A stretch of 25,769 nt of DNA from M0108 sp049654905 (GCA_049654905.1 JBASIS010000208.1:1-25769); one strand, 5' to 3'; positions 8,345 through 16,469 are shown, numbered from the stretch's first letter. The notes: generated by a model not told the origin, from the sequence alone. Translations and numbers: made by a program.

Positions 8345-9483
8345 GCAACGGATTCGATTTCCACGCGCTGGTCAGTCTCTGTCTGCAAGCCCATGAGCAG
8401 ATGCAGCAGCAGGCGGCCAAGACAGTCAATCGCTTGCTGGTGGTTCGCAACTGGCTGATCGGTCGCCACATCGTGGAGTATGAACAGCAGGGCTCCGACC
8501 GTGCCAAGTACGGTCGCCGCCTGATCGCAGCCCTGTCGGAATGCCTCCGCAGCCAGGGGCTGAACGGGTGCTCCGCGACAAATCTCAAGCAATGCCGCAC
8601 CTTTTATCTCAGCTACAAGGGAATTGGTCAGACAGCGTCTGACCTTTTGCCGCCCACCCAAACAGGTCAGACGCCGTCCGACCCGTTGGAGGTCAACCCG
8701 ACCCCGCTCCCGTCTGGGCTTCCGGTAGACGCCTTACTCAAGCGGTTTTCCCTCGGTTGGTCGCACTACATCGCCCTCTTGAGCATCGACAACCCTGCGG
8801 AGCGCCGCTTCTATGAGATCGAAGCCCTGGCCGGGGGTTGGGGCGTGCGGGATCTGGAGCGTCAGATTGCCAGCTCGCTTTACGAGCGTCTGGCGTTGAG
8901 CCGCGACAAGGCAGAAATCCGCAAGCTGGCCGAGCAGGGCCTCGCGGTCGAGAAGGCTACGGACCTTATCAAGAATCCGCTGGTGCTGGAGTTCCTGGGT
9001 CTGGATGAGCGGCCCGCCTACAGCGAGCACGACTTGGAGTCGGCCATCATCGACAAGCTAGAGACCTTTCTCCTGGAACTCGGCAAAGGTTTCCTTTTCG
9101 AGGCGCGCCAGCGGCGTTTTACCTTCGACAATGACCACTTCTATGTCGATCTCGTCTTCTACAACCGGCTCCTGCGCTGCTACGTCCTCATTGACCTCAA
9201 ACGTGGCAAGCTCACCCATCAGGACCTGGGCCAGATGCAGATGTACGTCAACTACTTCGACCGGTACGTCAAGCTGGACGACGAGCTTCCCATGATCGGC
9301 ATCCTGCTCTGCCATCGCAAGCAGGATGCCCTGGTCGAGCTCACTTTGCCCAAGGACGCCAATATCTTTGCGACCAAGTACCAGCTCTATCTGCCATCAA
9401 AGGAAGAGCTGAAGGCGCAACTGGAGAAGATCGAGGCAGAGCTGGTTAAGGGTGGGGCTTGGGCGGTGGAGATTGGGAAATGA
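8341..9483 (+). CDS. DUF1016 / YhcG-type PD-(D/E)XK nuclease-domain protein
   Basis: A 380-residue protein whose ATG overlaps the hsdM stop. The N-terminal part (about 8-90, HALVSLCLQAHEQ through NLKQCRTFYLSY) is the DUF1016 N-terminal helical domain; the C-terminal part is a PD-(D/E)XK nuclease-like fold. Visible active-site candidates are Asp 270 (FYVDLVFYNR), Asp 285 and Lys 287 (YVLIDLK) and the following QMQMYVNYF (298-306). Asp replaces the more usual Glu in the (D/E)xK element. Between the domains is a short two-unit repeat (residues 96-121). Family members are often found beside type I restriction-modification genes; their role is not established. It is translationally linked on both sides (ATGA with hsdM and with hsdS). 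Codon use is less strongly C/G-ending than in hsdM. Family assignment is firm; nuclease activity is inferred. Confidence 0.92.
   Translation: MSNGFDFHALVSLCLQAHEQMQQQAAKTVNRLLVVRNWLIGRHIVEYEQQGSDRAKYGRRLIAALSECLRSQGLNGCSATNLKQCRTFYLSYKGIGQTASDLLPPTQTGQTPSDPLEVNPTPLPSGLPVDALLKRFSLGWSHYIALLSIDNPAERRFYEIEALAGGWGVRDLERQIASSLYERLALSRDKAEIRKLAEQGLAVEKATDLIKNPLVLEFLGLDERPAYSEHDLESAIIDKLETFLLELGKGFLFEARQRRFTFDNDHFYVDLVFYNRLLRCYVLIDLKRGKLTHQDLGQMQMYVNYFDRYVKLDDELPMIGILLCHRKQDALVELTLPKDANIFATKYQLYLPSKEELKAQLEKIEAELVKGGAWAVEIGK
8626..8683 (+). repeat. Two tandem palindromes, 39-bp period, in the interdomain linker
   Basis: GGTCAGAC-AGC-GTCTGACC (8626-8644) is a perfect 8-bp inverted repeat. Exactly 39 bases later GGTCAGAC-GCC-GTCCGACC (8665-8683) repeats it with one mismatch. 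In the protein this is a 13-residue period: GQTASDLLPPTQT then GQTPSDPLEVNPT. Both units are in frame and lie in the linker between the two domains. Confidence 0.85.
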
Positions 9484-10745
9484 GCCGCAGCGCTGAGATC
9501 CCAACGGGCTATAAGCAGACCGAGGTGGGGGTGATTCCGGAGGATTGGGTAGTTGCGCCGTTGGGTGCCCTCACGGAGCCAACAAGACCAATCTCTTATG
9601 GCATTGTTCAAACGGGACAGTGCGTGCGGAATGGAGTGAGATGCTTGCGGGTCCTGGATATCGATGATGGCCGCATCAATAAAACCAACCTCGTCACGAC
9701 AACCAAAGCCATCAGTGACGCATACAAGCGCACAGTCCTGAAAGCAGGTGATCTCGTGACACCACTCAGAGGCAAAGTCGGGGATGTTGCCATGGTGGAT
9801 GAAGACCTTGCTGGCTCAAACCTCACCAGAGGCGTCGCTCTGATAGCGATTCAGTCGGATTGGAGCGCTTCGTTTTGCAAGCAATTCATTGCGTCTCCCG
9901 CAACCCGCAGCAGGCTTGAACAGTCGATGAACGGTTCAGCATTGCAAGAGGTTCCCATCGCAACGTTTCGAGCGTTCAAAATCGCTTTTCCGCCCTCCAA
10001 AGCTGAACAAGAAGCTATCGCCGAGGCGTTGAGCGATGCGGATGCCCTCATCGAATCCCTGGAGCAACTCCTCGCCAAGAAGCGGCAGATCAAACAAGGC
10101 GTCATGCAGGAATTGCTCACCGGTAAGAGGCGCCTGCCGGGGTTCAGCGGGGAGTGGGAGGTGAAGCGGTTGGGGAAGCTCGGGGAGTTCCTGAAAGGAA
10201 AGGGAGTCACCCGAGATCAAGCACAAAGTGGCACTCTTCCGTGTGTTCGCTACGGCGAAATCTATACGACCCACCGCGACTACATTCGAGCCTTCCAATC
10301 TTGGATATCCGCAGAGGTCGCCAGCACGGCAACTCGGTTAAGAAGCGGAGATGTCCTGTTTGCCGGCTCCGGCGAAACGAAGGAGGAGATCGGTAAGTGT
10401 GTCGCGTTCGTGGGGGATCGGGAAACCTATGCCGGGGGCGACATCGTTATCTTGAGGCCGCGTGATATCGACCCCCTCTTTTTCGGGTACGCCATGAACA
10501 CACCCAGCGTGAACCGCCAAAAAGCCAGCCTGGGACAGGGCGATGCCGTGGTGCATATCAGCGCAGCAGCCTTGGCGGATGTCAGCCTGCCCGTCCCGGA
10601 AAAACCAGAGCAAACCGCCATCGCGGAAGTTCTCTCCGACATGGACGCCGAGATCGCCGCGCTGGAGGCCAAGCTCGCCAAGGCCCGGAGACTCAAGCAG
10701 GGCATGATGCAAGAGTTGCTTACCGGAAGGATTCGGCTTGTATGA
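9480..10745 (+). CDS. hsdS: Type I restriction-modification specificity subunit HsdS
   Basis: A 421-residue DNA-recognition subunit. ATG 9480 overlaps the upstream stop (ATGA) and is preceded by GGAG. It has the standard two-half layout: target-recognition domain 1 (about 20-170), a central conserved helical region (about 176-219), target-recognition domain 2 (about 222-372) and a distal conserved helical region (about 377-420). The two helical regions are clear internal repeats: EQEAIAEALSDADALIESLE and EQTAIAEVLSDMDAEIAALE, each followed by a similar tail ending in QELLTG. Each recognition domain should read one half of a bipartite target. The recognition domains have visibly lower GC and different codon use from hsdM, as expected for genes that exchange these domains. 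It works with HsdM and HsdR. The sequence recognised cannot be read from the protein. Confidence 0.95.
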   Translation: MSRSAEIPTGYKQTEVGVIPEDWVVAPLGALTEPTRPISYGIVQTGQCVRNGVRCLRVLDIDDGRINKTNLVTTTKAISDAYKRTVLKAGDLVTPLRGKVGDVAMVDEDLAGSNLTRGVALIAIQSDWSASFCKQFIASPATRSRLEQSMNGSALQEVPIATFRAFKIAFPPSKAEQEAIAEALSDADALIESLEQLLAKKRQIKQGVMQELLTGKRRLPGFSGEWEVKRLGKLGEFLKGKGVTRDQAQSGTLPCVRYGEIYTTHRDYIRAFQSWISAEVASTATRLRSGDVLFAGSGETKEEIGKCVAFVGDRETYAGGDIVILRPRDIDPLFFGYAMNTPSVNRQKASLGQGDAVVHISAAALADVSLPVPEKPEQTAIAEVLSDMDAEIAALEAKLAKARRLKQGMMQELLTGRIRLV

Positions 10746-10851
10746 GCGACGTGCGGGTACCAGGCAAGATGCGTCACAGCGTCCTAAGTCGGGCAATGCT
10801 GTTTTCAGTAAAAAGATTTATTTTTCCTGAAAATATTTGCTGGCATAAATA
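10746..10851 (+). promoter_or_regulatory. AT-rich inverted repeat: probable abiE operator/promoter
   Basis: The 106-base gap between hsdS and abiEi is the only sizeable break inside the operon. Its last 50 bases are very AT-rich in an otherwise GC-rich window. TTTTCAG (10802-10808) and CTGAAAA (10827-10833) form a perfect 7-bp inverted repeat with an 18-base spacer. Several -10-like elements lie just after it, such as CATAAAT at 10844-10850, but I cannot fix one promoter. AbiEi antitoxins of characterised AbiE systems repress their own operon by binding inverted repeats upstream, so this is the expected place for such a site. The role is inferred. Confidence 0.55.
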
Positions 10852-11469
10852 ATGCAATCGATTGATAAAAAAATACTTTCCAGGATCTATGGGCGCGGCA
10901 GGGGGTGGGCATTCACCAAGATCGACTTTGTCGCCGAGTTTGGCGAGGTCAACATCCATCAGGCCCTTTCCGGCCTGGCCAGGGCGGGTAGGATTCGCCG
11001 GGTTTGCCATGGGGTCTATGACTATCCCCGCTATAGCGAGTTGCTGGGGCAAGCCCTGAGTCCGGACGTCGATCAGGTGGCCCAGGCGCTGGCGCGCAAG
11101 TTTCACTGGCGCATCCAGCCTTCTGGCGACGCGGCTCTGAACCTGTTGGGGCTTTCCACCCAGGTGCCTGGTAAGTGGGTTTATCTCTCCGATGGCCCAA
11201 ACCGCGAATATGCGATTGGGGAGGACGGCGCCCAGGCCCTGGTCTTCAGGAAATCCGCCCTGAAGGACACGGGGTTCAAGAATCGTGAAAGCGGCCTGAT
11301 GGTGCAGGCGCTGAAGGCCCTGGGCAAGGAGTCTGTCGATCAGGCCGTCATCGAAACCCTGCGGCAACGACTGGACCCGACTATCCGCGAGCGCATCCTC
11401 AAGGATACTCGCGCGGTGACGGGTTGGATTTACCAGATCATCAAGCAGGTATGCCGGGAGTCTGACTGA
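10852..11469 (+). CDS. abiEi: AbiEi-family antitoxin (DUF6088-like) of a type IV toxin-antitoxin pair
   Basis: A 205-residue protein. ATG 10852 gives MQSIDKKILSRIYGRGRGW, the usual start of this family; no good ribosome-binding site precedes it. Residues 1-65 form the winged helix-turn-helix (IHQALSGLARAGRIRRV, then the wing YDYPRY). The C-terminal part includes IQPSGDAALNLLGLSTQVPG and VYLSDGPNREY, typical of AbiEi/DUF6088 proteins. In known AbiE systems the antitoxin represses its own operon through the winged helix and counters the toxin without a stable complex (type IV). The stop overlaps the AbiEii start (TGATG). It lies inside the restriction-modification operon between hsdS and hsdR, with its own AT-rich upstream region. 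Family call is strong; function is inferred from the family and the partner gene. Confidence 0.88.
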   Translation: MQSIDKKILSRIYGRGRGWAFTKIDFVAEFGEVNIHQALSGLARAGRIRRVCHGVYDYPRYSELLGQALSPDVDQVAQALARKFHWRIQPSGDAALNLLGLSTQVPGKWVYLSDGPNREYAIGEDGAQALVFRKSALKDTGFKNRESGLMVQALKALGKESVDQAVIETLRQRLDPTIRERILKDTRAVTGWIYQIIKQVCRESD

Positions 11470-12473
11470 TGGATAGAGTGGCCAGGCTTGCGGCAGCGGA
11501 TCGTAGTGCGTTGTTTTCCGAAACGGCGGCCCTGATGCACATGACCCCGGCGGTGGTGGAAAAGGATTTCTGGGTGACCTGGGTGCTCGACCGACTCTTC
11601 CAACAGCCGGAGCTTGCGCGGCTGCTGATGTTCAAGGGCGGCACCAGCCTCTCGAAGGTGTATCGCTTGATCGAGCGGTTTTCGGAAGACATCGACCTGA
11701 TTCTCGATTGGCGGGTACTGGGTGGCGAGGACCCGCTGACCGAACGTTCCAAGGCGCGGCAGGAGAAGCTGAATCAAGCGATCAACGCCCAGGCGTTAGC
11801 CTATATCGGCGGCGACTTGCTGGCGCGGGTAGCTACGGCCTTGGGCGCGGTTTGCCGTTGCGAGATCGAGAAGTCCGATCCCTATGTCATCAAGATTCGC
11901 TATCCGGGCGCGTTTTCCGATCGGTATCTGCGCCCCGAGGTGCGCCTGGAGATCGGCCCGCTGGCCTCCTGGCTGCCCCATGAAGAGCGGTTGATCCGTT
12001 GTTATGCCGCCGAGGCGTTCCCCCGGGTGTTCGCAAGGCGTGAATGCCCGGTCCGGGTGATCAGGGCGGAGCGGACTTTCTGGGAGAAGGCGACGATCCT
12101 GCATCATGAGGCCCACCGTCCCGAGGGCAGCCCTCAGCCGCTACGCTATTCTCGCCACTACTACGATCTGGCCAAAATGGCTGAGTCGCCCGTCAAGGAT
12201 GCTGCCTTGACGGACCTGGCGTTGTTGGCTGACGTGGTGGTGTTCAAACAGCGCTTTTATTCGCGTGGGTGGGCGCGCTACGACTTGGCGAAACCGGGCA
12301 CCTTGCGCTTGGTGCCAGCAGGGGCGGTGTTGGCGGCGGTCGAGGCCGACTATCGGGCAATGGCGAACATGATTTTCGGCGAGGTACCCGCCCTGGATAG
12401 GATCATGGCCACCCTGCGCAGGCTTGAGAACGAGATCAACGGAAGAGGCAATGAACCCAATCGGCCAACCTGA
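11469..12473 (+). CDS. abiEii: AbiEii-family nucleotidyltransferase toxin
   Basis: A 334-residue nucleotidyltransferase of the AbiEii/MNT fold, the toxin partner of AbiEi. Visible motifs: VVEKDFWVTWVL (29-40), the nucleotide-binding motif GGTSLSKVY (57-65) followed by FSEDIDLIL (71-79) with the metal-binding acidic pair, the later VRLEIG strand near 158, and RAERTFWEKATILHHEA near residue 200. All expected motifs look intact, so the toxin is probably active. Characterised AbiEii-type toxins inhibit growth, and relatives transfer nucleotides to tRNA; the target here is unknown. Its ATG overlaps the abiEi stop, and its own 3' end overlaps the hsdR start by 23 bases. That ties toxin expression to restriction subunit expression, a notable arrangement for an addiction-type module. 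Confidence 0.9.
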   Translation: MDRVARLAAADRSALFSETAALMHMTPAVVEKDFWVTWVLDRLFQQPELARLLMFKGGTSLSKVYRLIERFSEDIDLILDWRVLGGEDPLTERSKARQEKLNQAINAQALAYIGGDLLARVATALGAVCRCEIEKSDPYVIKIRYPGAFSDRYLRPEVRLEIGPLASWLPHEERLIRCYAAEAFPRVFARRECPVRVIRAERTFWEKATILHHEAHRPEGSPQPLRYSRHYYDLAKMAESPVKDAALTDLALLADVVVFKQRFYSRGWARYDLAKPGTLRLVPAGAVLAAVEADYRAMANMIFGEVPALDRIMATLRRLENEINGRGNEPNRPT

Positions 12474-15003
12474 ACGCGCCACCCAAAATCGCGTCATCGC
12501 CCTGTTCCGCGAGGAACTGGGCTATCGCTACCTGGGCGACTGGACCGACCGCGACGGCAACAGCAACGTGGACGAGGGTCTGCTCTCGGCCTGGTTGACC
12601 GGGTGCGGCTACACCCAAGCCCAGATCACCGTGGCCCTGCACAGACTGCGGACCGAGGCGGATAACCACAGCCGCACCCTCTACGGCAATAACCAGGCGG
12701 TCTACAAGCTACTGCGCTACGGCGTGCCGGTGAAGACCGAGGCGGGCAAGGTCACGGAGACCGTGCACCTCTTCGATTGGGACCAGCCGGAGCGCAACGA
12801 CTTTGCCATCGCCGAGGAGGTGACCCTCAGGGGCAACCATGAGCGGCGGCCGGACGGCGTGATCTACGTGAACGGCATCGCCATCGGCATGCTGGAGCTG
12901 AAGAACAGCCGGGTCTCCATCGGTGACGGCATCCGGCAACTGCTCTCCAACCAGCAGCAGGAATTTAACGCCTGGTTCTTTGCCACCATCCAGATCGTCT
13001 TTGCCGGCAACGATTCGGAGGGGTTGCAGTATGGCACCATCGGTACGCCGGAGAAGTATTTCCTCAAATGGAAGGAGGACGAGGCGGACGACAGCCGCTT
13101 CAAGCTCGACAAGTATTTGCTCAAGCTCTGCGAGAAGCGCCGCCTGATCGAGCTGATGCACGACTTCGTGTTCTTCGACGGTGGCATCAAGAAGCTGCCC
13201 CGCGTGCATCAGTATTTCGGCATCAAGGCCGCCCAGGGCTTTGTGCTCCGTTACATGGGCGGCATCATCTGGCACACCCAGGGCAGCGGGAAGAGCATCG
13301 TCATGGTGCTGCTCGCCAAGTGGTTACTCGAACGGCTCCCCCAGGCCCGCGTCGCCATCATCACCGACCGCGATGAGCTGGACGCCCAGATCGAAGGCGT
13401 CTTCGGCGAGGCCGGCGAGACCATCTACCGCGCCAGCAGCGGCCGCGACCTTATCGCCCAACTCGGCCAGGCCAAGCCCCGTCTGCTCTGCTCCCTGATC
13501 CACAAATTCGGGCGCCGCGATGTCGATGATTTTGATGCCTTCATCCAGGACCTGACCCGCCAGCCCAGCCCGACGGTCGGCGAGATCTTCGTCTTCGTCG
13601 ACGAGTGCCATCGCACCCACAGCGGCAAATTGCATCGGGTGATGAAGGCCATGATGCCCCAGGCCGTTTTCATCGGCTTCACCGGCACCCCCCTGCTCAA
13701 GCAGGACGCCAAGACCAGCCTGGAAGTCTTCGGCCGCTACATCCACACCTACAAGTTCAGCGAGGCGGTGGCGGCGGGGGTGGTGCTCGATCTCATCTAC
13801 GAGGCCCGGGATATCGACCAGCGGCTCGGTGCTCCCGACAAGATCGACGCCTGGTTCGCGGCCAAGACCCAGGGCCTCAACGATTGGCAAAAGGTCGAGC
13901 TGAAGCGCCAATGGGGCACGCTGCAGAAGGTCCTCGGCTCGCGCTCACGCATGGAGCGGGTGGTGGCCGACATCGTTTTCGACTTCAGCACCAAGCCCCG
14001 CCTGTCCAGCGAGCGCGGCAACGCCCTCCTGGTAGCCGCCAGCATCCACGAAGCCTGCCGCTACTACACCCTCTTCCAGCAGACGCCCCTCAAAGGCAAG
14101 TGCGCCATCGTCACCTCCCACAACCCCCTGGCCAGGGACGTGACCCAAGAGGAAACCGGCGCCAATACCGAGACCGACAAGCAGTTCATCCATAACACCT
14201 ACAGCGCGCTGCTCAAGGACATTGCGCCGGACGCCGGCCTGACCAAGACCGCTACCTACGAAAGCCGTGCCAAGCGGCAGTTCGTCAAGTATCCGGCCAC
14301 CATGAAGTTGCTGGTGGTGGTCGATAAACTCCTCACCGGCTTCGACGCGCCGCCCTGCACCTACCTCTACCTCGACAAGACCATGCAGGATCATGGCCTC
14401 TTCCAGGCCATTTGCCGCACCAACCGTCTCGACGGCGAGGACAAGGACTTCGGCTATATCGTTGACTACAAGGATTTGTTCAGGAAGCTGGAGAATGCCA
14501 TCGCCGTCTATACCTCGGAACTGGATCACACCGCCGGCGGCGCGGACCCCGAGGTGCTGCTCCAGGACCGGCTCAAGAAGGGCCGGGAGTGCCTCGACAG
14601 CGCCCTCGAAGTCCTGGCCCTGCTCTGTGAGCCGGTGGCGCCCCCCCAGGGCGCGCTGGAACATATCCATTACTTTTGCGGCAACACCGAGGTGCCCACC
14701 GACCTCCAGGAACGCGAGCTGCGCCGCGCCGCCCTCTATCAGGGTACGGTTGCCCTGGTACGCGCCTATGCCAACCTCGCTGACGACTTGGCGGGTGCCG
14801 GCTACAGCGCCACGGCTATCAGCCATATCCAGCAGCAAACGAACGACTACCTGGCGCTGCGCGACATCATCCGCAACGCCAGCGGCGAGACCCTCGACCT
14901 CAAGCCCTACGAGGCCGACATGCGCCACCTCATCGACACCTATATCCAGGCCGATGAGCCCAGGCCGATCTCCGCCTTTGGCAACCTGGGGTCCTGGACC
15001 TGA
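12451..15003 (+). CDS. hsdR: Type I restriction endonuclease/translocase subunit HsdR, main part (frame broken before the C-terminus)
   Basis: An 850-residue frame covering the nuclease and motor domains of HsdR. ATG 12451 (MNPIGQPERATQNRVI) follows GGAAGAGG and fits family starts. Motifs in order: RPDGV with Asp 135 and LELK (148-151) of the PD-(D/E)XK nuclease, Walker A TQGSGKS (276-282), DECHR (384-388), TGTP (411-414), and the late helicase motif around QAICRTNRL. It stops at 15001-15003 after FGNLGSWT. In the -1 frame the family sequence continues directly (VLDLILKSGIADAI), so one base appears to be missing from the G run at 14988-14991. With that base restored the protein would be about 1040 residues, normal for HsdR. 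As written, the C-terminal domain that docks on the methylase core is lost. Restriction may therefore be inactive, or this is a sequencing or assembly error. Confidence 0.93.
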   Translation: MNPIGQPERATQNRVIALFREELGYRYLGDWTDRDGNSNVDEGLLSAWLTGCGYTQAQITVALHRLRTEADNHSRTLYGNNQAVYKLLRYGVPVKTEAGKVTETVHLFDWDQPERNDFAIAEEVTLRGNHERRPDGVIYVNGIAIGMLELKNSRVSIGDGIRQLLSNQQQEFNAWFFATIQIVFAGNDSEGLQYGTIGTPEKYFLKWKEDEADDSRFKLDKYLLKLCEKRRLIELMHDFVFFDGGIKKLPRVHQYFGIKAAQGFVLRYMGGIIWHTQGSGKSIVMVLLAKWLLERLPQARVAIITDRDELDAQIEGVFGEAGETIYRASSGRDLIAQLGQAKPRLLCSLIHKFGRRDVDDFDAFIQDLTRQPSPTVGEIFVFVDECHRTHSGKLHRVMKAMMPQAVFIGFTGTPLLKQDAKTSLEVFGRYIHTYKFSEAVAAGVVLDLIYEARDIDQRLGAPDKIDAWFAAKTQGLNDWQKVELKRQWGTLQKVLGSRSRMERVVADIVFDFSTKPRLSSERGNALLVAASIHEACRYYTLFQQTPLKGKCAIVTSHNPLARDVTQEETGANTETDKQFIHNTYSALLKDIAPDAGLTKTATYESRAKRQFVKYPATMKLLVVVDKLLTGFDAPPCTYLYLDKTMQDHGLFQAICRTNRLDGEDKDFGYIVDYKDLFRKLENAIAVYTSELDHTAGGADPEVLLQDRLKKGRECLDSALEVLALLCEPVAPPQGALEHIHYFCGNTEVPTDLQERELRRAALYQGTVALVRAYANLADDLAGAGYSATAISHIQQQTNDYLALRDIIRNASGETLDLKPYEADMRHLIDTYIQADEPRPISAFGNLGSWT

Positions 15004-15572
15004 TCCTGAAGTCCGGCATCGCCGATGCCATCACCACGAAACTGGGCCGTCTGCGGGGCAACCGGAACGCCATCGCCGAGACGATCGAGAACAACGTGCG
15101 CAGCAAGATCATTCAGGACCACCTCACCGATCCGGCCTATTTCGAGAAGCTGTCGGCCCAGTTGCAGGTGATCATTGCCCAGCGCAAGACCGAGGCGCTC
15201 AAGTACGAGGAATACCTCCAGAAAATTGCGGCGCTGATCCAGCAGCTCCAGGCTGGGCACGCGCCGGAGACGCCAGCGGCCCTGGATACCCCCGGTAAGC
15301 GAGCCCTCTACAACAATCTGCTGCCGAAGGCGGCGCCAGAGTCGGATGACACCCCCGTCAGCGAGGACCCGGAGGCCTATATCGCCACCAGCGGCGCGGC
15401 TCTGGACCTGGCGCTGCGGCTGGATGAGGCCGTCAAACAAGTCCGCCCGGATGGCTGGCGCGGCATCCAGGCCCGCGAGCAGGTCATCAAGCGCGCGCTC
15501 TATGACATCCTGCGGGACGTGGCCCAGGTCGAGCGGCTCTTCCTGGTCGTCAAGGCGCAGACCGAGTACTGA
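14991..15572 (+). pseudogene. hsdR: HsdR C-terminal portion in the shifted frame
   Basis: This frame carries the rest of HsdR: LILKSGIADAITTKLG, then AIAETIENNVRSKIIQDHL, YEEYLQKIAALIQQLQAG, LDTPGKRALYNNLL, ending LVVKAQTEY. About 190 residues correspond to the C-terminal helical domain that in type I enzymes contacts the MTase core. It has no good start codon at its beginning; the first candidate is GTG 15096 without a clear ribosome-binding site, so it is unlikely to be made separately. The coding sequence itself is undamaged, which suggests the frameshift is recent or an error rather than old decay. Its stop overlaps the next start (TGATG). Confidence 0.88.
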
Positions 15573-16288
15573 TGAACGCCGAGATCATCCTGGGCAATAT
15601 CCCGGTGGCTGTCGTCTTCAAGGACATCAAGCACATCCATCTCAGCGTCTATCCCCCCGACGGCCGGGTCCGGATCGCCGCCCCGGCACGTATGGACCTG
15701 GACACCCTGCGCGTCTACGCGATCGGCAAGCTGCCCTGGATCAGGCAGCAACAGCAAAAATTGCGCGACCAGGCGCGGGAGACGCCCCGCGAATTACTCA
15801 ACCGCGAGAGCCATTACCTCTGGGGCCAGCGGTACCTACTCAAGGTCATTGAGGAGGAGGTCCCGCCGAGCGTCGCGGTCGAACCCGGCACCCTGATCCT
15901 GTCTATCCGCCCAGGGACGAGCGAGGATAAGAAGCAAGCCCTCATCGCCGGGTGGTACCGAGTGCAAGTCAAAGAGGCCGCCACCCAACTGGTCACTTCC
16001 TGGGAAGCGAAACTCGGGGTGCGGGTTGAGCGTGTCTTCGTCCAACGCATGAAGACCCGCTGGGGCAGTTGCAACCCCGCCACCCGGACCATCCGCCTCA
16101 ACACCGAACTGGCCAAAAAGCCGGCGCAATGCCTGGAGTATATCGTCGCCCACGAGTTGACCCACCTGCTGGAGCGCCGTCACAACGACCGGTTCAAGTC
16201 CCTGTTGGACGCCCATATGCCCCAGTGGTCCCGGTACCGGGAGATGCTGAACAGCTTGCCATTGGCGCATGAAGAGTGGGGATACTGA
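15572..16288 (+). CDS. YgjP/DUF45-type zinc metallopeptidase
   Basis: A 238-residue protein of the YgjP-like (DUF45, M48-related) metallopeptidase family. The zinc site is HELTH at 194-198 (two His ligands and the catalytic Glu), with a third His at 204 (ERRHNDRF). The preceding RWGSC (163-167) is the other hallmark of this family and of SprT-like proteins. No signal peptide or membrane segment is visible, so it should be cytoplasmic. Its ATG overlaps the HsdR stop, making it the last gene of the defence operon. Genes of this family are often found directly after hsdR, but the substrate is unknown. A role in trimming or turning over a restriction subunit is possible but unproven. Codon use matches hsdM and hsdR. 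Confidence 0.93.
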   Translation: MNAEIILGNIPVAVVFKDIKHIHLSVYPPDGRVRIAAPARMDLDTLRVYAIGKLPWIRQQQQKLRDQARETPRELLNRESHYLWGQRYLLKVIEEEVPPSVAVEPGTLILSIRPGTSEDKKQALIAGWYRVQVKEAATQLVTSWEAKLGVRVERVFVQRMKTRWGSCNPATRTIRLNTELAKKPAQCLEYIVAHELTHLLERRHNDRFKSLLDAHMPQWSRYREMLNSLPLAHEEWGY

Positions 16289-16469
16289 AGTATTGGCAGG
16301 GCGACAAAGGCCATTAACCCTACAGCGTCTTCGAACAGGATAACCCTCTGGGAGGCGAAGCCCGCCGAGGCCGAAGCGGATACCGGCGCCGGTGGTGGCT
16401 AGATAGTAAACTGCCCATGAGTGCCTCGGGGGGTGTGGATTTTAGTGAGATAGGAGCCGGAGACTGACC

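Noticed and set aside
13945..14928. Long - strand frame opposite hsdR
   Set aside because: Antisense to conserved helicase motifs; no recognisable domain.
14985..15005. Programmed -1 ribosomal frameshift in hsdR
   Set aside because: CTGGGGTCC does not form a standard X-XXY-YYZ slippery heptamer, and I saw no clear downstream pseudoknot or stem. A one-base indel is simpler.
15096..15572. Separate gene beginning at GTG 15096
   Set aside because: The translation is plainly the C-terminus of HsdR and has no ribosome-binding site.
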